Shown here: piece after piece, positions 49,348-59,552 of the stretch
How positions within the stretch are numbered: the stretch's first letter is position 1
Layout of the letters: every line of letters starts with the position of its first letter
Assembly: GCA_964425755.1 (NCBI GenBank)
Contig: CAYRNY010000017.1
Span: 1-64,000, forward strand
Source: CAYRNY01 sp964425755
GTDB lineage: Bacteria; Chloroflexota; Anaerolineae; Aggregatilineales; Aggregatilineaceae
Reading direction: 5' to 3'
DNA: 64,000 nt
Translations under genes and position numbers: made by a program
Notes under the pieces: generated by a model
The model's database searches: none
The model's input: the letters and a program-made list of their open reading frames with translations, nothing else
Told to the model about the DNA's origin: nothing

Positions 49348-50379
49348 TCAGTCACTCAGCGCCGGGACGATGCGCTCTTCCACCAGGTTGAACTGGCACA
49401 ACATGCGGTTGTCGCGGAACGAGTCCGGCGCAGCGCGGAGATCGCCCGTCATCACGACGACCATGTCGAGCGCGGGGATCACGTAGACGAACTGCCCGCC
49501 GAAACCAACCGCGATCGCGCTGGGGTGCCCGCCCTGGCCGCGCAGCCACCACAGGAGACCGTAGCTCAGGTCGCTGCAGTCGTCCGGCTGGCGTTCCAGG
49601 TCGATCTGGGCGGTGTGGGATTGCGTGACCCAGTCCGCCGGGATCACCTGTCTGCCGTCCCACTGCCCGCGATTCAGGTACAGGTAGCCGAACTTCGCCA
49701 TCCCGCGCGGGGTGAGCTTCAGCTCCGTGCCGCCGATGGTGACGCCCTGCGGGTCGCTGGCCCATGCGCGCTGTGGGATGCCCAGCGGGCCGAACAGGTA
49801 CAGGTCCGCGAAGTCGAGCAGCGTCATGCCGGTGGCCTGTTGCAGCGCCGCCGCCAGCAGTTGCGTATCGCCGGTGCTGTAATTGAACCGCGTGCCGGGT
49901 TCGGCGGCGAGATCGTGATCCAGCACGTAGTCGAGCCAGTTCGGGCTGGCGGTCATCTCGACCACGCTTGCCCCGTATTCGGCCCAGTCCAGCCCGGAGC
50001 GCATCGTCAGCAGGTCACGGATCGTGATCTCGCGCTTGCGGCGGTCGCTGACGGTGCTGAGGGCTTCCGGCAGCAGGAAGCCGATCGGCTCGTCGATGCC
50101 GGCCAGGTCGCCGGTGTCCAACGCGACCCCGGTCAGCGCGGACGTGACCGACTTGGTCACGGACTTGACGGCGTGCAACTGGTCCGGCCCGGCGGTGTCG
50201 CCATACCACTCGTAGACCAGGTCGCCGCCGCGCACCACGAGCAGGCTGTCCATGTGCGGGGTGTCCTCGCGCAGGGTGTCGCGCGCGGCATCCAGCCCGC
50301 CGGGGTCGAGGCCGTGCGCGGCGGGTTCGGCGGTGTGCCAGCCATCCGTCGGCCAGTAATCGCGGTTGGGAGTCGTCAT
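49348..50379 (-). CDS. serine hydrolase of the beta-lactamase/NylB-like family
   Basis: A 343-residue serine hydrolase (beta-lactamase class C/6-aminohexanoate-dimer hydrolase fold). The nucleophile lies in SVTKSV (SxxK, about residues 72-75). The Tyr-containing second motif is YSTGDT, where most relatives have YSN. The third region reads GFGGQFVYVIP, as in NylB-like enzymes, rather than a KTG triad. There is no signal peptide, so it is cytoplasmic. ATG 50379 has AGGAAGGA 12 bases before; the frame further upstream is non-coding. Substrate could be an ester or amide. Confidence 0.9.
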   Translation of the reverse strand: MTTPNRDYWPTDGWHTAEPAAHGLDPGGLDAARDTLREDTPHMDSLLVVRGGDLVYEWYGDTAGPDQLHAVKSVTKSVTSALTGVALDTGDLAGIDEPIGFLLPEALSTVSDRRKREITIRDLLTMRSGLDWAEYGASVVEMTASPNWLDYVLDHDLAAEPGTRFNYSTGDTQLLAAALQQATGMTLLDFADLYLFGPLGIPQRAWASDPQGVTIGGTELKLTPRGMAKFGYLYLNRGQWDGRQVIPADWVTQSHTAQIDLERQPDDCSDLSYGLLWWLRGQGGHPSAIAVGFGGQFVYVIPALDMVVVMTGDLRAAPDSFRDNRMLCQFNLVEERIVPALSD

Positions 50380-50551
50380 TAGGTATGTTTGTCCTTCCTG
50401 GGATGGTTGTTGCCCATTGGTTGCCGGTGGCGGTTGGCATGCGTGCGGCTTGCGCCGAACGGGCCCTGCATGCACGCCAGGCACGACCGGCCGCTGCACA
50501 AGACCATACCGCAGATCGCGCGTGCTGCCTACCTGCTTATGGCGCGATCCT

Positions 50552-51301
50552 TCATGCCCGCGTCGCGACCAGCACCAGCCGGGGCGCGCCGGTCACAAAC
50601 GGGACGATGCTCATCCAGGTGTAGCCGGTGCAGCCGGTGAAGCCCGCCGCTTCCAGCAGCGCGACGAGTTCACGATAGCTGTAGACACGGATCGTCAGCG
50701 TCGTGCGCTCGACCTGCGCCCCGTCGATCACCTGCCAGTGGCGCGTCATGCTGCCGGTGAGGTGGTCGTACGTGCGCTCTTCGAGCACGATCAGCCCGCC
50801 GTCCAGTTCGGTCCACACGCGGCGGGCCAGGTGCGGCAGCAGGCTTTCGAGCACGTGCGTGTCGAGCAGCAGGCGCGCTCCCGGCTTGAGCGTTCGCGCC
50901 AGCGCCGCCGCAAACGCGCGATTACCAGCGTCATCGAAATAACCAAAACTCTCCCACAGGCAGTAAGCGCCGTCGAAGTGGTTTTCCCAGGGCAGGTCGC
51001 GCATGTCGCCCGCCTGCAACGCGACCGCGCCGGACAGCCCGCGCGCGGCGGCGTCGCGTTGCGCGTGCTGGATCGCGGCCTCGGACAGGTCAACGCCCGT
51101 GACGCGATGGCCCCGCGCCGCCAGTTCGAGCGCGATCCGCCCGTTGCCGCACGGCACGTCGAGCAGGTGGGCGCGCGCGTCGGGGTACTCCAGGGCGTCG
51201 TAGCCGAGCATGGACTCGACGTAGTCCGCTTCGCGGCGGGACTGGCGCGCGGATTTTGCGGCCCACAGGGCGCGTTGCATCAGCGTTGGTTCGGGGGGCA
51301 T
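50552..51301 (-). CDS. SAM-dependent methyltransferase
   Basis: A 249-residue class I methyltransferase. SAM-binding motif I is LLDVPCGNGRIALELAARGHRVTGVDLSEAAI (about residues 47-78, Asp in motif II), and the post-motif region DMRDLPWENHFDGAYCLWESFGYF is typical. The C-terminal half, with IRVYSYRELVALLEAAGF, forms the substrate-cap region. ATG 51301 has AAGGAG 8 bases upstream. It is upstream of the serine hydrolase gene by 172 bases on the same strand. Substrate unknown. Confidence 0.9.
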   Translation of the reverse strand: MPPEPTLMQRALWAAKSARQSRREADYVESMLGYDALEYPDARAHLLDVPCGNGRIALELAARGHRVTGVDLSEAAIQHAQRDAAARGLSGAVALQAGDMRDLPWENHFDGAYCLWESFGYFDDAGNRAFAAALARTLKPGARLLLDTHVLESLLPHLARRVWTELDGGLIVLEERTYDHLTGSMTRHWQVIDGAQVERTTLTIRVYSYRELVALLEAAGFTGCTGYTWMSIVPFVTGAPRLVLVATRA

Positions 51302-51529
51302 GGCAGGCACTCCTTGACTCCGGTCGGGGTGGGTGCGGACGATGGGCCTTAGCATACCATCACCGCGCGGGCAGGGGCCAGCCACCCGCCCGATCCCGGT
51401 TGTGACTATGAAAAACGTAAACCTTGTTTGGTAAATTTGTCCTACTGACGGTATGGTGACGGTTCATTTCGGGTTACAATAAAAGTACGTTTGGGGGAGC
51501 GAGTAGCTGGAAGTTAGCGAGGTGGGAGC

Positions 51530-52003
51530 ATGGCATCACGACGTGCGGACCCGATCCGCCTGATCGCGCTGCGGCTGCGCCAGGACGAACTGCGCAACCT
51601 GACGGCGCGACCGGGCGTCAATGAGGCGTTTCGTGTCACGATCCAGTATCATGACGGGCGGCATCCGAACCAGGTCGCCACGTTGACGCGCGGCCACGGC
51701 AGCACCTGCATGTTAAAGGTCGTCTACGACAGGCCGGGCAAGAACGTATACTTCGACTACACCATCGAGGCCGAGCGTTACAAGCGCCTGCTGAGCGCGC
51801 TACGGCGGCTGAAGTTTGACGACCTGGACGACCAGCCAGACGTGCCGTTTTTCGGCGTTGACCTGTGGCTGGTCGAGCGGGCGTCCGGCAGTTTTTACCA
51901 CGACGTGGTGCTGTCACCGGGCAGCGCGCGCGGGTTCTACCGCGAGCTGATACTGGCGCTGCGCGAGCACCTGAAAGAGGCGCTGCGCGCGATCGGTGGG
52001 TGA
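51530..52003 (+). CDS. conserved-looking protein of unknown function
   Basis: A 157-residue soluble protein, basic at the start (MASRRADPIRLIALRLRQDEL). The middle has a beta-rich pattern (EAFRVTIQYHDG, TCMLKVVYDRPGKNVYFDYTIEAERYKRLLSAL), followed by a helix and the end REHLKEALRAIG. It carries no recognised motif. The site AGGTGGGAG lies before the ATG. It is divergent from the methyltransferase gene, with 228 bases between. Coding bias and site support a real gene. Confidence 0.65.
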   Translation: MASRRADPIRLIALRLRQDELRNLTARPGVNEAFRVTIQYHDGRHPNQVATLTRGHGSTCMLKVVYDRPGKNVYFDYTIEAERYKRLLSALRRLKFDDLDDQPDVPFFGVDLWLVERASGSFYHDVVLSPGSARGFYRELILALREHLKEALRAIGG

Positions 52004-52286
52004 GCGATCACGCCTGCATCCCCTGGCCGGTCCATCCCCCACAGCCCACCCTTCGCGGCCCTTACTGCCGCGCGATCGCGGCGCGTGCGGCGTGCTCCAC
52101 CTGGACCTTATACGTCACCGGTTCCTGTGCCTAACCGCTGTGCCGCCGGTACGCACGTCGCGCGTGGCAGGCGTTTGCAGAACGGGCACAAGACCCGCAT
52201 AATCGGCACAGCGTGCAGTTGACCGGTATTTATGCGCGTTGCACGCGGTGAGCCGAACCTTGGATGTTGTAGAGGATGGCACGAGG

Positions 52287-52886
52287 ATGCCAGGACACAT
52301 TGAGACGGAAGTCAAGCTACACGTGCCGGACCTGGGCGCGGTCGCGGCGCGCATTACGGCGGCGGGCGGGACGCTTGCCGCCCCGCGCGTGTTCGAGCGC
52401 AACCTGCGCTACGACGGCCCGGAGCAGCATCTCACGCGGGGCGGGATCGTGCTGCGGCTGCGCCAGGATGACCGCGTGCGCCTGACCTACAAAGGCCCCG
52501 GTGTGCAGGACGGTGACGCGCTCTCGCGCCTGGAGACCGAGGTCACGCTCGATGATTTCGCGGGGATGGACCTGATCCTGCGCAAGCTGGGTTACGCCCC
52601 CTACGTGACCTACGAGAAGTACCGCACGACGTACACGCTTAGCGAGGCCGAGATCGTGCTGGACGAGATGCCCTACGGTAACTTCGTCGAGATCGAAGCG
52701 CCCGCCGCTGTGATCCGCGAGCTGATCGCGCGGCTGGGCCTGGCGGACCGGCCCCGGCTGGCGACGAGTTACCTTGAGCTGTTCGCGCACGTCAAGCAGG
52801 CGCTGGGGCTGGACGTGCGGGACCTGACGTTTGCGGATTTCGCAGGTGTCAGCGTGCCGCCGCATGTGTTCGAGGCGTTTGACTGA
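52287..52886 (+). CDS. CYTH-domain protein (class IV adenylate cyclase/triphosphatase fold)
   Basis: A 199-residue CYTH-fold protein. The diagnostic EXEXK is IETEVKL at residues 5-11, followed by charged strand residues that line a triphosphate tunnel: RGGIVLRLRQDDRVRLTYKGP, RLETEVTL, KYRTTYTL, EIVLDEMPYGNFVEIE. Members act as adenylate cyclases or inorganic or thiamine triphosphatases, and sequence alone does not decide. The ATG at 52287 has AGAGG 11 bases upstream. The ROK kinase gene follows after 116 bases. Confidence 0.92.
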   Translation: MPGHIETEVKLHVPDLGAVAARITAAGGTLAAPRVFERNLRYDGPEQHLTRGGIVLRLRQDDRVRLTYKGPGVQDGDALSRLETEVTLDDFAGMDLILRKLGYAPYVTYEKYRTTYTLSEAEIVLDEMPYGNFVEIEAPAAVIRELIARLGLADRPRLATSYLELFAHVKQALGLDVRDLTFADFAGVSVPPHVFEAFD

Positions 52887-53002
52887 TCGCGGCTGCCGCA
52901 GGCGGTAACAGGCCGCCAACCACTAACAGCCAACGTCCAACAACTGGTATACTCGTGCATGCAGACGTTCAGGACGTTACGCGCTAAGCAGGAGAGTGAG
53001 CG

Positions 53003-53914
53003 ATGCTGTACGGAGGAATCGAGGGCGGCGGGACCAAGTGGGTGTGCGCCGTCGCAGACGAGCAGGGTACGATCATCGCGCGCGAACGTTTCGCGACCGG
53101 TGAACCGGAGGCGACCGTCGCGCAGGCGGTGGGTGTCTTCAAGGCGTTTGAAGACCGGCGCGGCGAAAAACTCGCCGCGATCGGGATCGCGTCCTTCGGC
53201 CCGGTGGACCTGAACCGGGATTCGCCGTATTACGGTTACATCACCGAGACGCCCAAACCCGGCTGGACCTACGCGAACGTGGTCGGGCCGGTGCGGTCGG
53301 CGTTCCCCGGCGTGCCGGTGGGCTTCGACACGGATGTGAACGGCGCGGCGCTGGGCGAGCAGCGCTGGGGCGCGGCGCGGGACTGGGATACGTTCGTGTA
53401 TGTCACGGTTGGCACGGGCATCGGCGGCGGCGGCATGGTCAGCGGCACGCTGCTGCACGGGTTGGTCCACCCGGAAATGGGGCACATCCTGCTGCCGATG
53501 CGCGACGACGACCCGCTGGATCGCGGCGTGTGCCCGTTTCATCCCAACTGCCTGGAAGGGCTGGCCTGCGGCCCCGCGATCCAGGAACGCTGGGGCCAGC
53601 CGGGGCAGGACCTGCCGCCGGATCACCCGGCGTGGGACCTGGAAGCGTATTACCTGGCGCACGCCTGCGAAGCGATCACCGCGATCCTCTCGCCGCAGGG
53701 TATTATCCTCGGCGGCAGCGTGATGCACCAGCAGCAGTTGTTCCCGTTGATCCGTGAAAAGACCGGCGCGCTGCTCAACGACTACCTGAAACACGCGCGC
53801 CTGCTGGGGGACATGGCGGATTACATCGTGCCGCCGGGCCTGGGCGATGACGCGGGCGTGATGGGCGCGATCGCGCTGGCGATGCAGGCCCAGGAGCAGG
53901 GGGACAGCGCATGA
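53003..53914 (+). CDS. ROK-family fructokinase-like sugar kinase
   Basis: A 303-residue ROK kinase of the fructokinase branch. It has the N-terminal ATP motif GGIEGGGTKW, the catalytic Asp in FDTDVNGAALGEQRWGAA, GTGIGGGGMV, and a zinc site made by His in GHILLP and CPFHPNCLEGLACG. The fructokinase-type length and the zinc site distinguish it from NagC-type repressors; there is no N-terminal HTH. GGAGAGTG lies before the ATG. The MazG-like gene overlaps its stop by 4 bases (ATGA), so they are translationally coupled. Confidence 0.92.
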   Translation: MLYGGIEGGGTKWVCAVADEQGTIIARERFATGEPEATVAQAVGVFKAFEDRRGEKLAAIGIASFGPVDLNRDSPYYGYITETPKPGWTYANVVGPVRSAFPGVPVGFDTDVNGAALGEQRWGAARDWDTFVYVTVGTGIGGGGMVSGTLLHGLVHPEMGHILLPMRDDDPLDRGVCPFHPNCLEGLACGPAIQERWGQPGQDLPPDHPAWDLEAYYLAHACEAITAILSPQGIILGGSVMHQQQLFPLIREKTGALLNDYLKHARLLGDMADYIVPPGLGDDAGVMGAIALAMQAQEQGDSA

Positions 53915-54246
53915 GTTTGACGTTCAGCGAATACCAGCGCCGCGCGGGCGATACGGCGAAGTATCCCGGCGCAGGGAACAACCCGATCTATCCCACGCTT
54001 GGGCTGGCGGGTGAAGCGGGCGAGGTCGCGGAGAAGGTCAAGAAGGTGCTGCGTGACAACGGTGGCACGTTTGACGCGCAAGCCGTCGCCGCGATCGAGA
54101 AGGAGCTGGGCGACGTGTTGTGGTACGTCGCGCGGCTGGCGGCGGAACTCGGCCTCGATATGGAGCAGATCGCCGCCGGGAACTTGGCTAAGCTGGCCTC
54201 GCGCAAGGATCGCGGCAGGCTCTCCGGCAGCGGGGACGAGCGCTGA
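53911..54246 (+). CDS. MazG-like nucleotide pyrophosphohydrolase
   Basis: A 111-residue all-alpha nucleotide pyrophosphohydrolase (MazG/dUTPase-2 superfamily). The metal-binding glutamates are in LAGEAGEVAEKVKKV (ExxE) and KELGDVLWYVARLAAEL (ExxD). It has a single MazG domain, close to the short RS21-C6/MazG-like type. It hydrolyses noncanonical dNTPs. It overlaps the ROK gene by 4 bases and the next gene by one base (TGATG). Confidence 0.9.
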   Translation: MSLTFSEYQRRAGDTAKYPGAGNNPIYPTLGLAGEAGEVAEKVKKVLRDNGGTFDAQAVAAIEKELGDVLWYVARLAAELGLDMEQIAAGNLAKLASRKDRGRLSGSGDER

Positions 54247-54671
54247 TGGCGCGCCGGGATGACGCGCCGGAGCGTGACCCGCGCGAGCGCGCCGTGATGA
54301 TCGGGATTCTCGTCGGTGTGGTGCTGTCCACCGGCGTGAACCTGCTGACGCGCGCGGCGTTGGGGCTGCCGTATGTCGGGCTGTTCGGTACGTATTTCCT
54401 GGCCGCGTTTGGGGGTGTTTTCGCGTGGCGCATGGTCTTACTGCGGGATATCGCGCCGCTTGGCACGGCGGACCGCGACGTCGGGCTGTGGTGCGCGCTG
54501 GTGGCGTTGGTCGCGGGGTTCGCGTACACGCTCGCCGTCGGGCTGCTGGGGCTGGCGCTGGGCGATGGCCCGATGGCGAACACGCTGGTGCTGCCGCTGA
54601 TCGTGATCGCGTTCATCATGCTGCGGCGCTGGCTGCGCGAGCGTCACCCGCGCCAGGATCGGGATAGGTAG
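54246..54671 (+). CDS. four-helix membrane protein
   Basis: A 141-residue membrane protein with about four transmembrane helices (residues 18-38, 43-62, 80-105, 110-128). Charged loops start and end it. It overlaps the MazG-like gene by one base, suggesting translational coupling in this operon. No family recognised. Confidence 0.75.
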   Translation: MARRDDAPERDPRERAVMIGILVGVVLSTGVNLLTRAALGLPYVGLFGTYFLAAFGGVFAWRMVLLRDIAPLGTADRDVGLWCALVALVAGFAYTLAVGLLGLALGDGPMANTLVLPLIVIAFIMLRRWLRERHPRQDRDR

Positions 54672-54687
54672 ACCAACGGGGCGAGCG

Positions 54688-54876
54688 ATGAGCCAGGTGA
54701 TCACGATCCGGGATTCGGCGGAACTGCTGCGCGGCTGTTTGGTTTGCGGCGCGTACCATTGGGACTGTACCGTAGACGGGTGCAAACCGCGCGGCGGCAA
54801 CCGTGACGGGGACGTGCTGCATTGCAAGGTGTGTAACACGGCCTACATCGTGCAACGTGACCGGCGCCGGGCGTAA
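54688..54876 (+). CDS. small zinc-ribbon-like protein
   Basis: A 62-residue basic protein with cysteines CLVC, then C-x4-C (DCTVDGC), then CKVC. A zinc-ribbon or treble-clef-like fold is likely, with the outer CxxC pairs as ligands. It lies 16 bases after the membrane protein gene and just before the flavodoxin gene. A weak site (GGGGCGAG) precedes the ATG. Function unknown. Confidence 0.65.
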   Translation: MSQVITIRDSAELLRGCLVCGAYHWDCTVDGCKPRGGNRDGDVLHCKVCNTAYIVQRDRRRA

Positions 54877-54910
54877 GGGCGCGCAGCGGCGCGGCTTGAG
54901 GAAGGACGAC

Positions 54911-55507
54911 ATGACACGGATTCTGGTAGCTCATGCATCGCTGGCGGGTTCGACGGCGGAGGTCGCCGAGCATATTGTGCGGACGGTCAGCACGGATGGC
55001 GTAGCAGCCGAAAGCCACCCGGCCAGTGAGATCACGACGCTGGAAGGCTACGACGCGGTGATCGTGGCCGCGCCGATGATCATCGGCTGGCACCGCGCGG
55101 CGCAACTGTTCCTGGCGCAGCTCGCGGAGCAGCTTGCCGCGCTGCCGGTCGCGTACTGCATCATGTGTTACACGCTCACCGATACCGGCGCGGAAACGGT
55201 GCAGGGCGTGCCGGTCACCGTCGATCCGCAGTTGCAGCAGCCGCCCCAAGTACCGGGCAGGCTGTCCTTCAAAGAGCGCCAGACCACCGCCAGCGCGTAT
55301 TTGCAGAGCGCCTTCAAGCGCGCGCCACAGGTCAAGCCGGTGGCGGCGGGGTTCTTTAAAGGCGTGGTGGACTACAGCAAGCTGAGCCTGTTCTCGATGC
55401 TGTTCCTGCGGCTGGTGATCCGCGCGGAGTCTGGCGATTACCGGGACTGGGATGCGATCACGGCCTGGGCCGAGGATGTGCGCGGCAAGCTGGTGGCGGC
55501 GCGGTGA
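54911..55507 (+). CDS. flavodoxin-domain protein (HemG-like)
   Basis: A 198-residue flavodoxin-fold protein. RILVAHASLAGSTAEVAEHIVRT gives the FMN phosphate-binding loop (residues 3-25), and VIVAAPMIIGWHRAAQLF is the second flavin loop. The length and the later insertion resemble menaquinone-dependent protoporphyrinogen oxidase-like flavodoxins rather than short electron-carrier flavodoxins, but a haem role is not established. GAGGAAGGA lies before ATG 54911. It is last in the 53003-55507 cluster. Confidence 0.85.
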   Translation: MTRILVAHASLAGSTAEVAEHIVRTVSTDGVAAESHPASEITTLEGYDAVIVAAPMIIGWHRAAQLFLAQLAEQLAALPVAYCIMCYTLTDTGAETVQGVPVTVDPQLQQPPQVPGRLSFKERQTTASAYLQSAFKRAPQVKPVAAGFFKGVVDYSKLSLFSMLFLRLVIRAESGDYRDWDAITAWAEDVRGKLVAAR

Positions 55508-55604
55508 CGCGGTCCCGGCCCGTGTGCGAGGATGCTCGCGACAGTAATTATGCTTACACGCGACGCGCGAGTTTACTGTACTGAAGCGAAAGGACATGAC
55601 AACG

Positions 55605-56327
55605 ATGCAACGCTGGTTTTTCGTGATGGCACTGATCGCGGTCTTGCTGGCGGGCGTGGTCCCGGCGGCAGCACAGGGGCCGGAAGCGGACCTGTGCATG
55701 CAGAAGGGCGGCACGTGGGATGCTGAGCAGGGCGCGTGCATCGTCGCGGCGCAGATCGAGATCAGCGTCGCCTATCCGCTGGACCTCATCGGGCTGCCGT
55801 ATGCGGAGCAGGCGATCGACGACTTTTTGGCCGAGATGCGCGTGCAGTTCCTGGGCGGGCTGGTGGAGTATGGCCTGTACCCGTCGCCGGGTCCGCTGGT
55901 GCAGGAACTGGACTATGAGCTGTTCGAGCACGGCGACCGTTACATCAGCCTGCTGTACACGATCTACGAGTACACGGGCGGGGCGCACGGCAACACGGTG
56001 TTTCACACCTTCATTTTTGACCACTTCGAACAACGCGCCCTGGACCTGGAAAACCTGTTCGCCGATACCACCGCCGCGCTGGAGGTGATCGCGCCGCTGG
56101 TGCAGGCTGACCTGCACGCGCAGATGGGCGAGATGGCGGACGCGGCCTGGATCGCGGCTGGGGCCGGGCCAGACCCCGAAAACTACCGCAACGTCGTGCT
56201 GACGCCGGATGCGCTGGTGTTTTACTTCCCGCCGTACCAGGTCGCCGCGTATGCTGCCGGGCCGTTCACGGTCGCGCTGCCGCTGGCGGATGTCGCGGGG
56301 CTGCTGGCGATCTCGCTGGCGGAGTAG
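55605..56327 (+). CDS. secreted DUF3298 (RsiV-like) domain protein
   Basis: A 240-residue exported protein. A Sec signal peptide covers about residues 1-24 (cleavage near PAAAQG). One Cys pair sits near the start of the mature part (CMQKGGTWDAEQGAC). The DUF3298/RsiV fold is shown by YTGGAHGNTVFHTFIF, followed by DLENLF, and the late FYFPPYQVAAYAAGPFTVALPL. RsiV relatives bind lysozyme; here no anti-sigma part is present. ATG 55605 is chosen because AAAGGA is 10 bases upstream; the ATG at 55596 is too close to it. Confidence 0.85.
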   Translation: MQRWFFVMALIAVLLAGVVPAAAQGPEADLCMQKGGTWDAEQGACIVAAQIEISVAYPLDLIGLPYAEQAIDDFLAEMRVQFLGGLVEYGLYPSPGPLVQELDYELFEHGDRYISLLYTIYEYTGGAHGNTVFHTFIFDHFEQRALDLENLFADTTAALEVIAPLVQADLHAQMGEMADAAWIAAGAGPDPENYRNVVLTPDALVFYFPPYQVAAYAAGPFTVALPLADVAGLLAISLAE

Positions 56328-56357
56328 CGCAGCGTCGCAGTGCCCCAATGTAGATCG

Positions 56358-56389
56358 CGCCCGCCGGGGATAGGCTCTCGCGGCGGGCG
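56358..56389. terminator. hairpin between convergent genes
   Basis: An 8-bp GC-only stem (56358-56365 with 56382-56389) with a 16-base loop, between the DUF3298 gene and the convergent STAS-like gene. Confidence 0.5.
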
Positions 56390-56396
56390 TTATGCG

Positions 56397-56783
56397 TCAG
56401 GTGTGCGCCTGTACATAATCCAGGGCGTCATCGAGGCTGTCAAACACCCGCGCGTCGATGTTGCCGAATGTCTCGTGCGACAGCCCGGCTGCAACCGACC
56501 CGGCCACTGGATCGGGCGTGACGAAGATCACGCCGCGTGTCATCGGGTGGCGAAACGTGCCGCGCGTGTTCACGCTGGTGCGGTTGACGCCCTCAAGAAT
56601 CAGGTTCATGTCTATCGGCGTGCCGGACAGGTCGATGATGTAGTAAACCGGCTCGTCGGTGGTTTCGAGAAACTGCGAGACCTGCGCATAGGATTTTGGA
56701 AAGTCCCGCGCGATGTCGTAGTCCTCAAGCAATTTCAAGATCAGAACCGGCTGGTCGGGCAGTTTCGTTACGTTATAAGACAT
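56397..56783 (-). CDS. STAS/SpoIIAA-like protein
   Basis: A 128-residue soluble protein: PVLILKLLEDYDI, PVYYIIDLSGTPIDMNLI, TRGVIFVTPD, and a C-terminal ARVFDSLDDALDYVQ helix, in the order seen in SpoIIAA-like domains. It parallels the proteins at 24394 and 44275. A longer upstream frame is possible, but ATG 56783 has GAGGAG 10 bases before. Upstream (56835-57116) the spacer is AT-rich and divides it from the mutase gene. Function unknown. Confidence 0.72.
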   Translation of the reverse strand: MSYNVTKLPDQPVLILKLLEDYDIARDFPKSYAQVSQFLETTDEPVYYIIDLSGTPIDMNLILEGVNRTSVNTRGTFRHPMTRGVIFVTPDPVAGSVAAGLSHETFGNIDARVFDSLDDALDYVQAHT

Positions 56784-57116
56784 TCCGAGCAGTCTCCTCA
56801 CCAAAGCGAATAAAACGTAATCGGCCTTTAACAATGCTTACACTTGCCGCTGAGCTTACCAGCCATTTATAAAGAATTGCAAGAGCATTAACGTAAAGTT
56901 TAGTCAATATACGGTAAGAAATGCGGTAGAAATCAAGCATAAACCCGGCACCACAACAGGGGCGCGGATTGCGTGCCGCGTGAGTCGTGATGCGTAACGC
57001 CGCTTTGCGTGAGTGTTATAACTGATGACGGTTTCCGCCGCACGGTAGAGTCGCGTGCTGCAAACTGGCGACCAAACACCAACACCCATGACTGACAACC
57101 AACAGGGACTGAACCT

Positions 57117-58799
<1,683 letters not shown>

Positions 58800-58891
58800 T
58801 CCTCAGGCACCAGTTATTGGTTGTCAATTCAGGGCAGCGGAACCGGCTTGCGTCCCGTGCCCTGAATGTCTTTTTGCGGAGACTACCTTGC

Positions 58892-58920
58892 TTGCAAAAC
58901 TTTGTTATATTCAATATAAT
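58892..58920 (+). promoter_or_regulatory. promoter of the first ABM-like gene
   Basis: TTGCAA (58892-58897), 17 bases, then a perfect TATAAT (58915-58920). A CATAAATAT box begins 6 bases later (58926), exactly 33 bases before the ATG, as in the second copy. Confidence 0.8.
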
Positions 58921-58958
58921 AAAAACATAAATATCGTAAACTTGACAAGGAGAGTCCC

Positions 58959-59243
58959 ATGTACGGCACGATTGCACGCATGAAAGTCAAACCCGGCATG
59001 ATGGACGAGATGATGGCTTGGGGCCGCGAACGCGAGCGCCCCGATGAGGGGGGCATCTTGCTCGTGTTCCGGTCCGACGACGATCCCAACGAGTTGTTCA
59101 TGGTCGTGACGACTGATAGCCGCGAAGCGTATCGCGCGCGGGCCGAATCTCCCGAACAGCACGCGTTGTTCCTCGAGATGATGCAGTTCCTGGCCGCCGA
59201 ACCCGAATGGCACGATGGCGAGGTCGTCCAGGCCGAATTTTAG
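58959..59243 (+). CDS. ABM-like small dimeric alpha/beta-barrel protein, copy 1
   Basis: A 94-residue protein of ferredoxin-like fold. MYGTIARMKVKPGMMDEMMAW begins a first strand and helix. GGILLVFRSDDDPNELFMVVTTDSREAYRARAESPEQHALFLEMM follows, the usual dimeric alpha/beta-barrel (ABM) pattern found in small monooxygenases and sensor domains. No catalytic residue can be named. GGAG lies 7 bases before the ATG. It is the first of a tandem pair with 59553; about 60 percent of residues agree. A strong terminator follows. Confidence 0.85.
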   Translation: MYGTIARMKVKPGMMDEMMAWGRERERPDEGGILLVFRSDDDPNELFMVVTTDSREAYRARAESPEQHALFLEMMQFLAAEPEWHDGEVVQAEF

Positions 59244-59327
59244 CACCGAGCTTTTATGGTCCATTGGACCAATGAGAGCCTACCGACCACATGCCATGCA
59301 GGCGCATTGCAGTATGCCCCTCAACAT

Positions 59328-59369
59328 CCACAGGATTGCCAGCGGACCCGGTTCCTGTGGTTGTTTTTT
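59328..59369 (+). terminator. rho-independent terminator after ABM-like copy 1
   Basis: CCACAGGA (59328-59335) pairs with TCCTGTGG (59353-59360); TTGTTTTTT follows. The loop is 17 bases. Confidence 0.8.
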
Positions 59370-59482
59370 GGCCCGCACGGTGCCAACGCTGAAAACCCGC
59401 TAATGTCACGAGCTGCAACCTGTCTTTAACCCCGTCCGTAGCCGCCCAGATTGCTTTCAACGCCCCTCACAGCCCGGTCAAT

Positions 59483-59511
59483 TTGCATTTCTGCCGATAA
59501 TATTTTCTAAT
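59483..59511 (+). promoter_or_regulatory. promoter of the second ABM-like gene
   Basis: TTGCAT (59483-59488), 17 bases, then TCTAAT (59506-59511), in the same setting as the promoter of copy 1. Confidence 0.65.
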
Positions 59512-59552
59512 AATATGAGCATAAATATTGTACATTTACACAAGGAGGCCCT

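Larger units (their letters stand above)
59244..59552. other. 309-base spacer between the two ABM-like genes
   Basis: Holds the terminator of copy 1 (59328-59369), a remnant of the downstream gene start (59403), and the promoter of copy 2 (59483-59511). No further gene seen. Confidence 0.6.
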
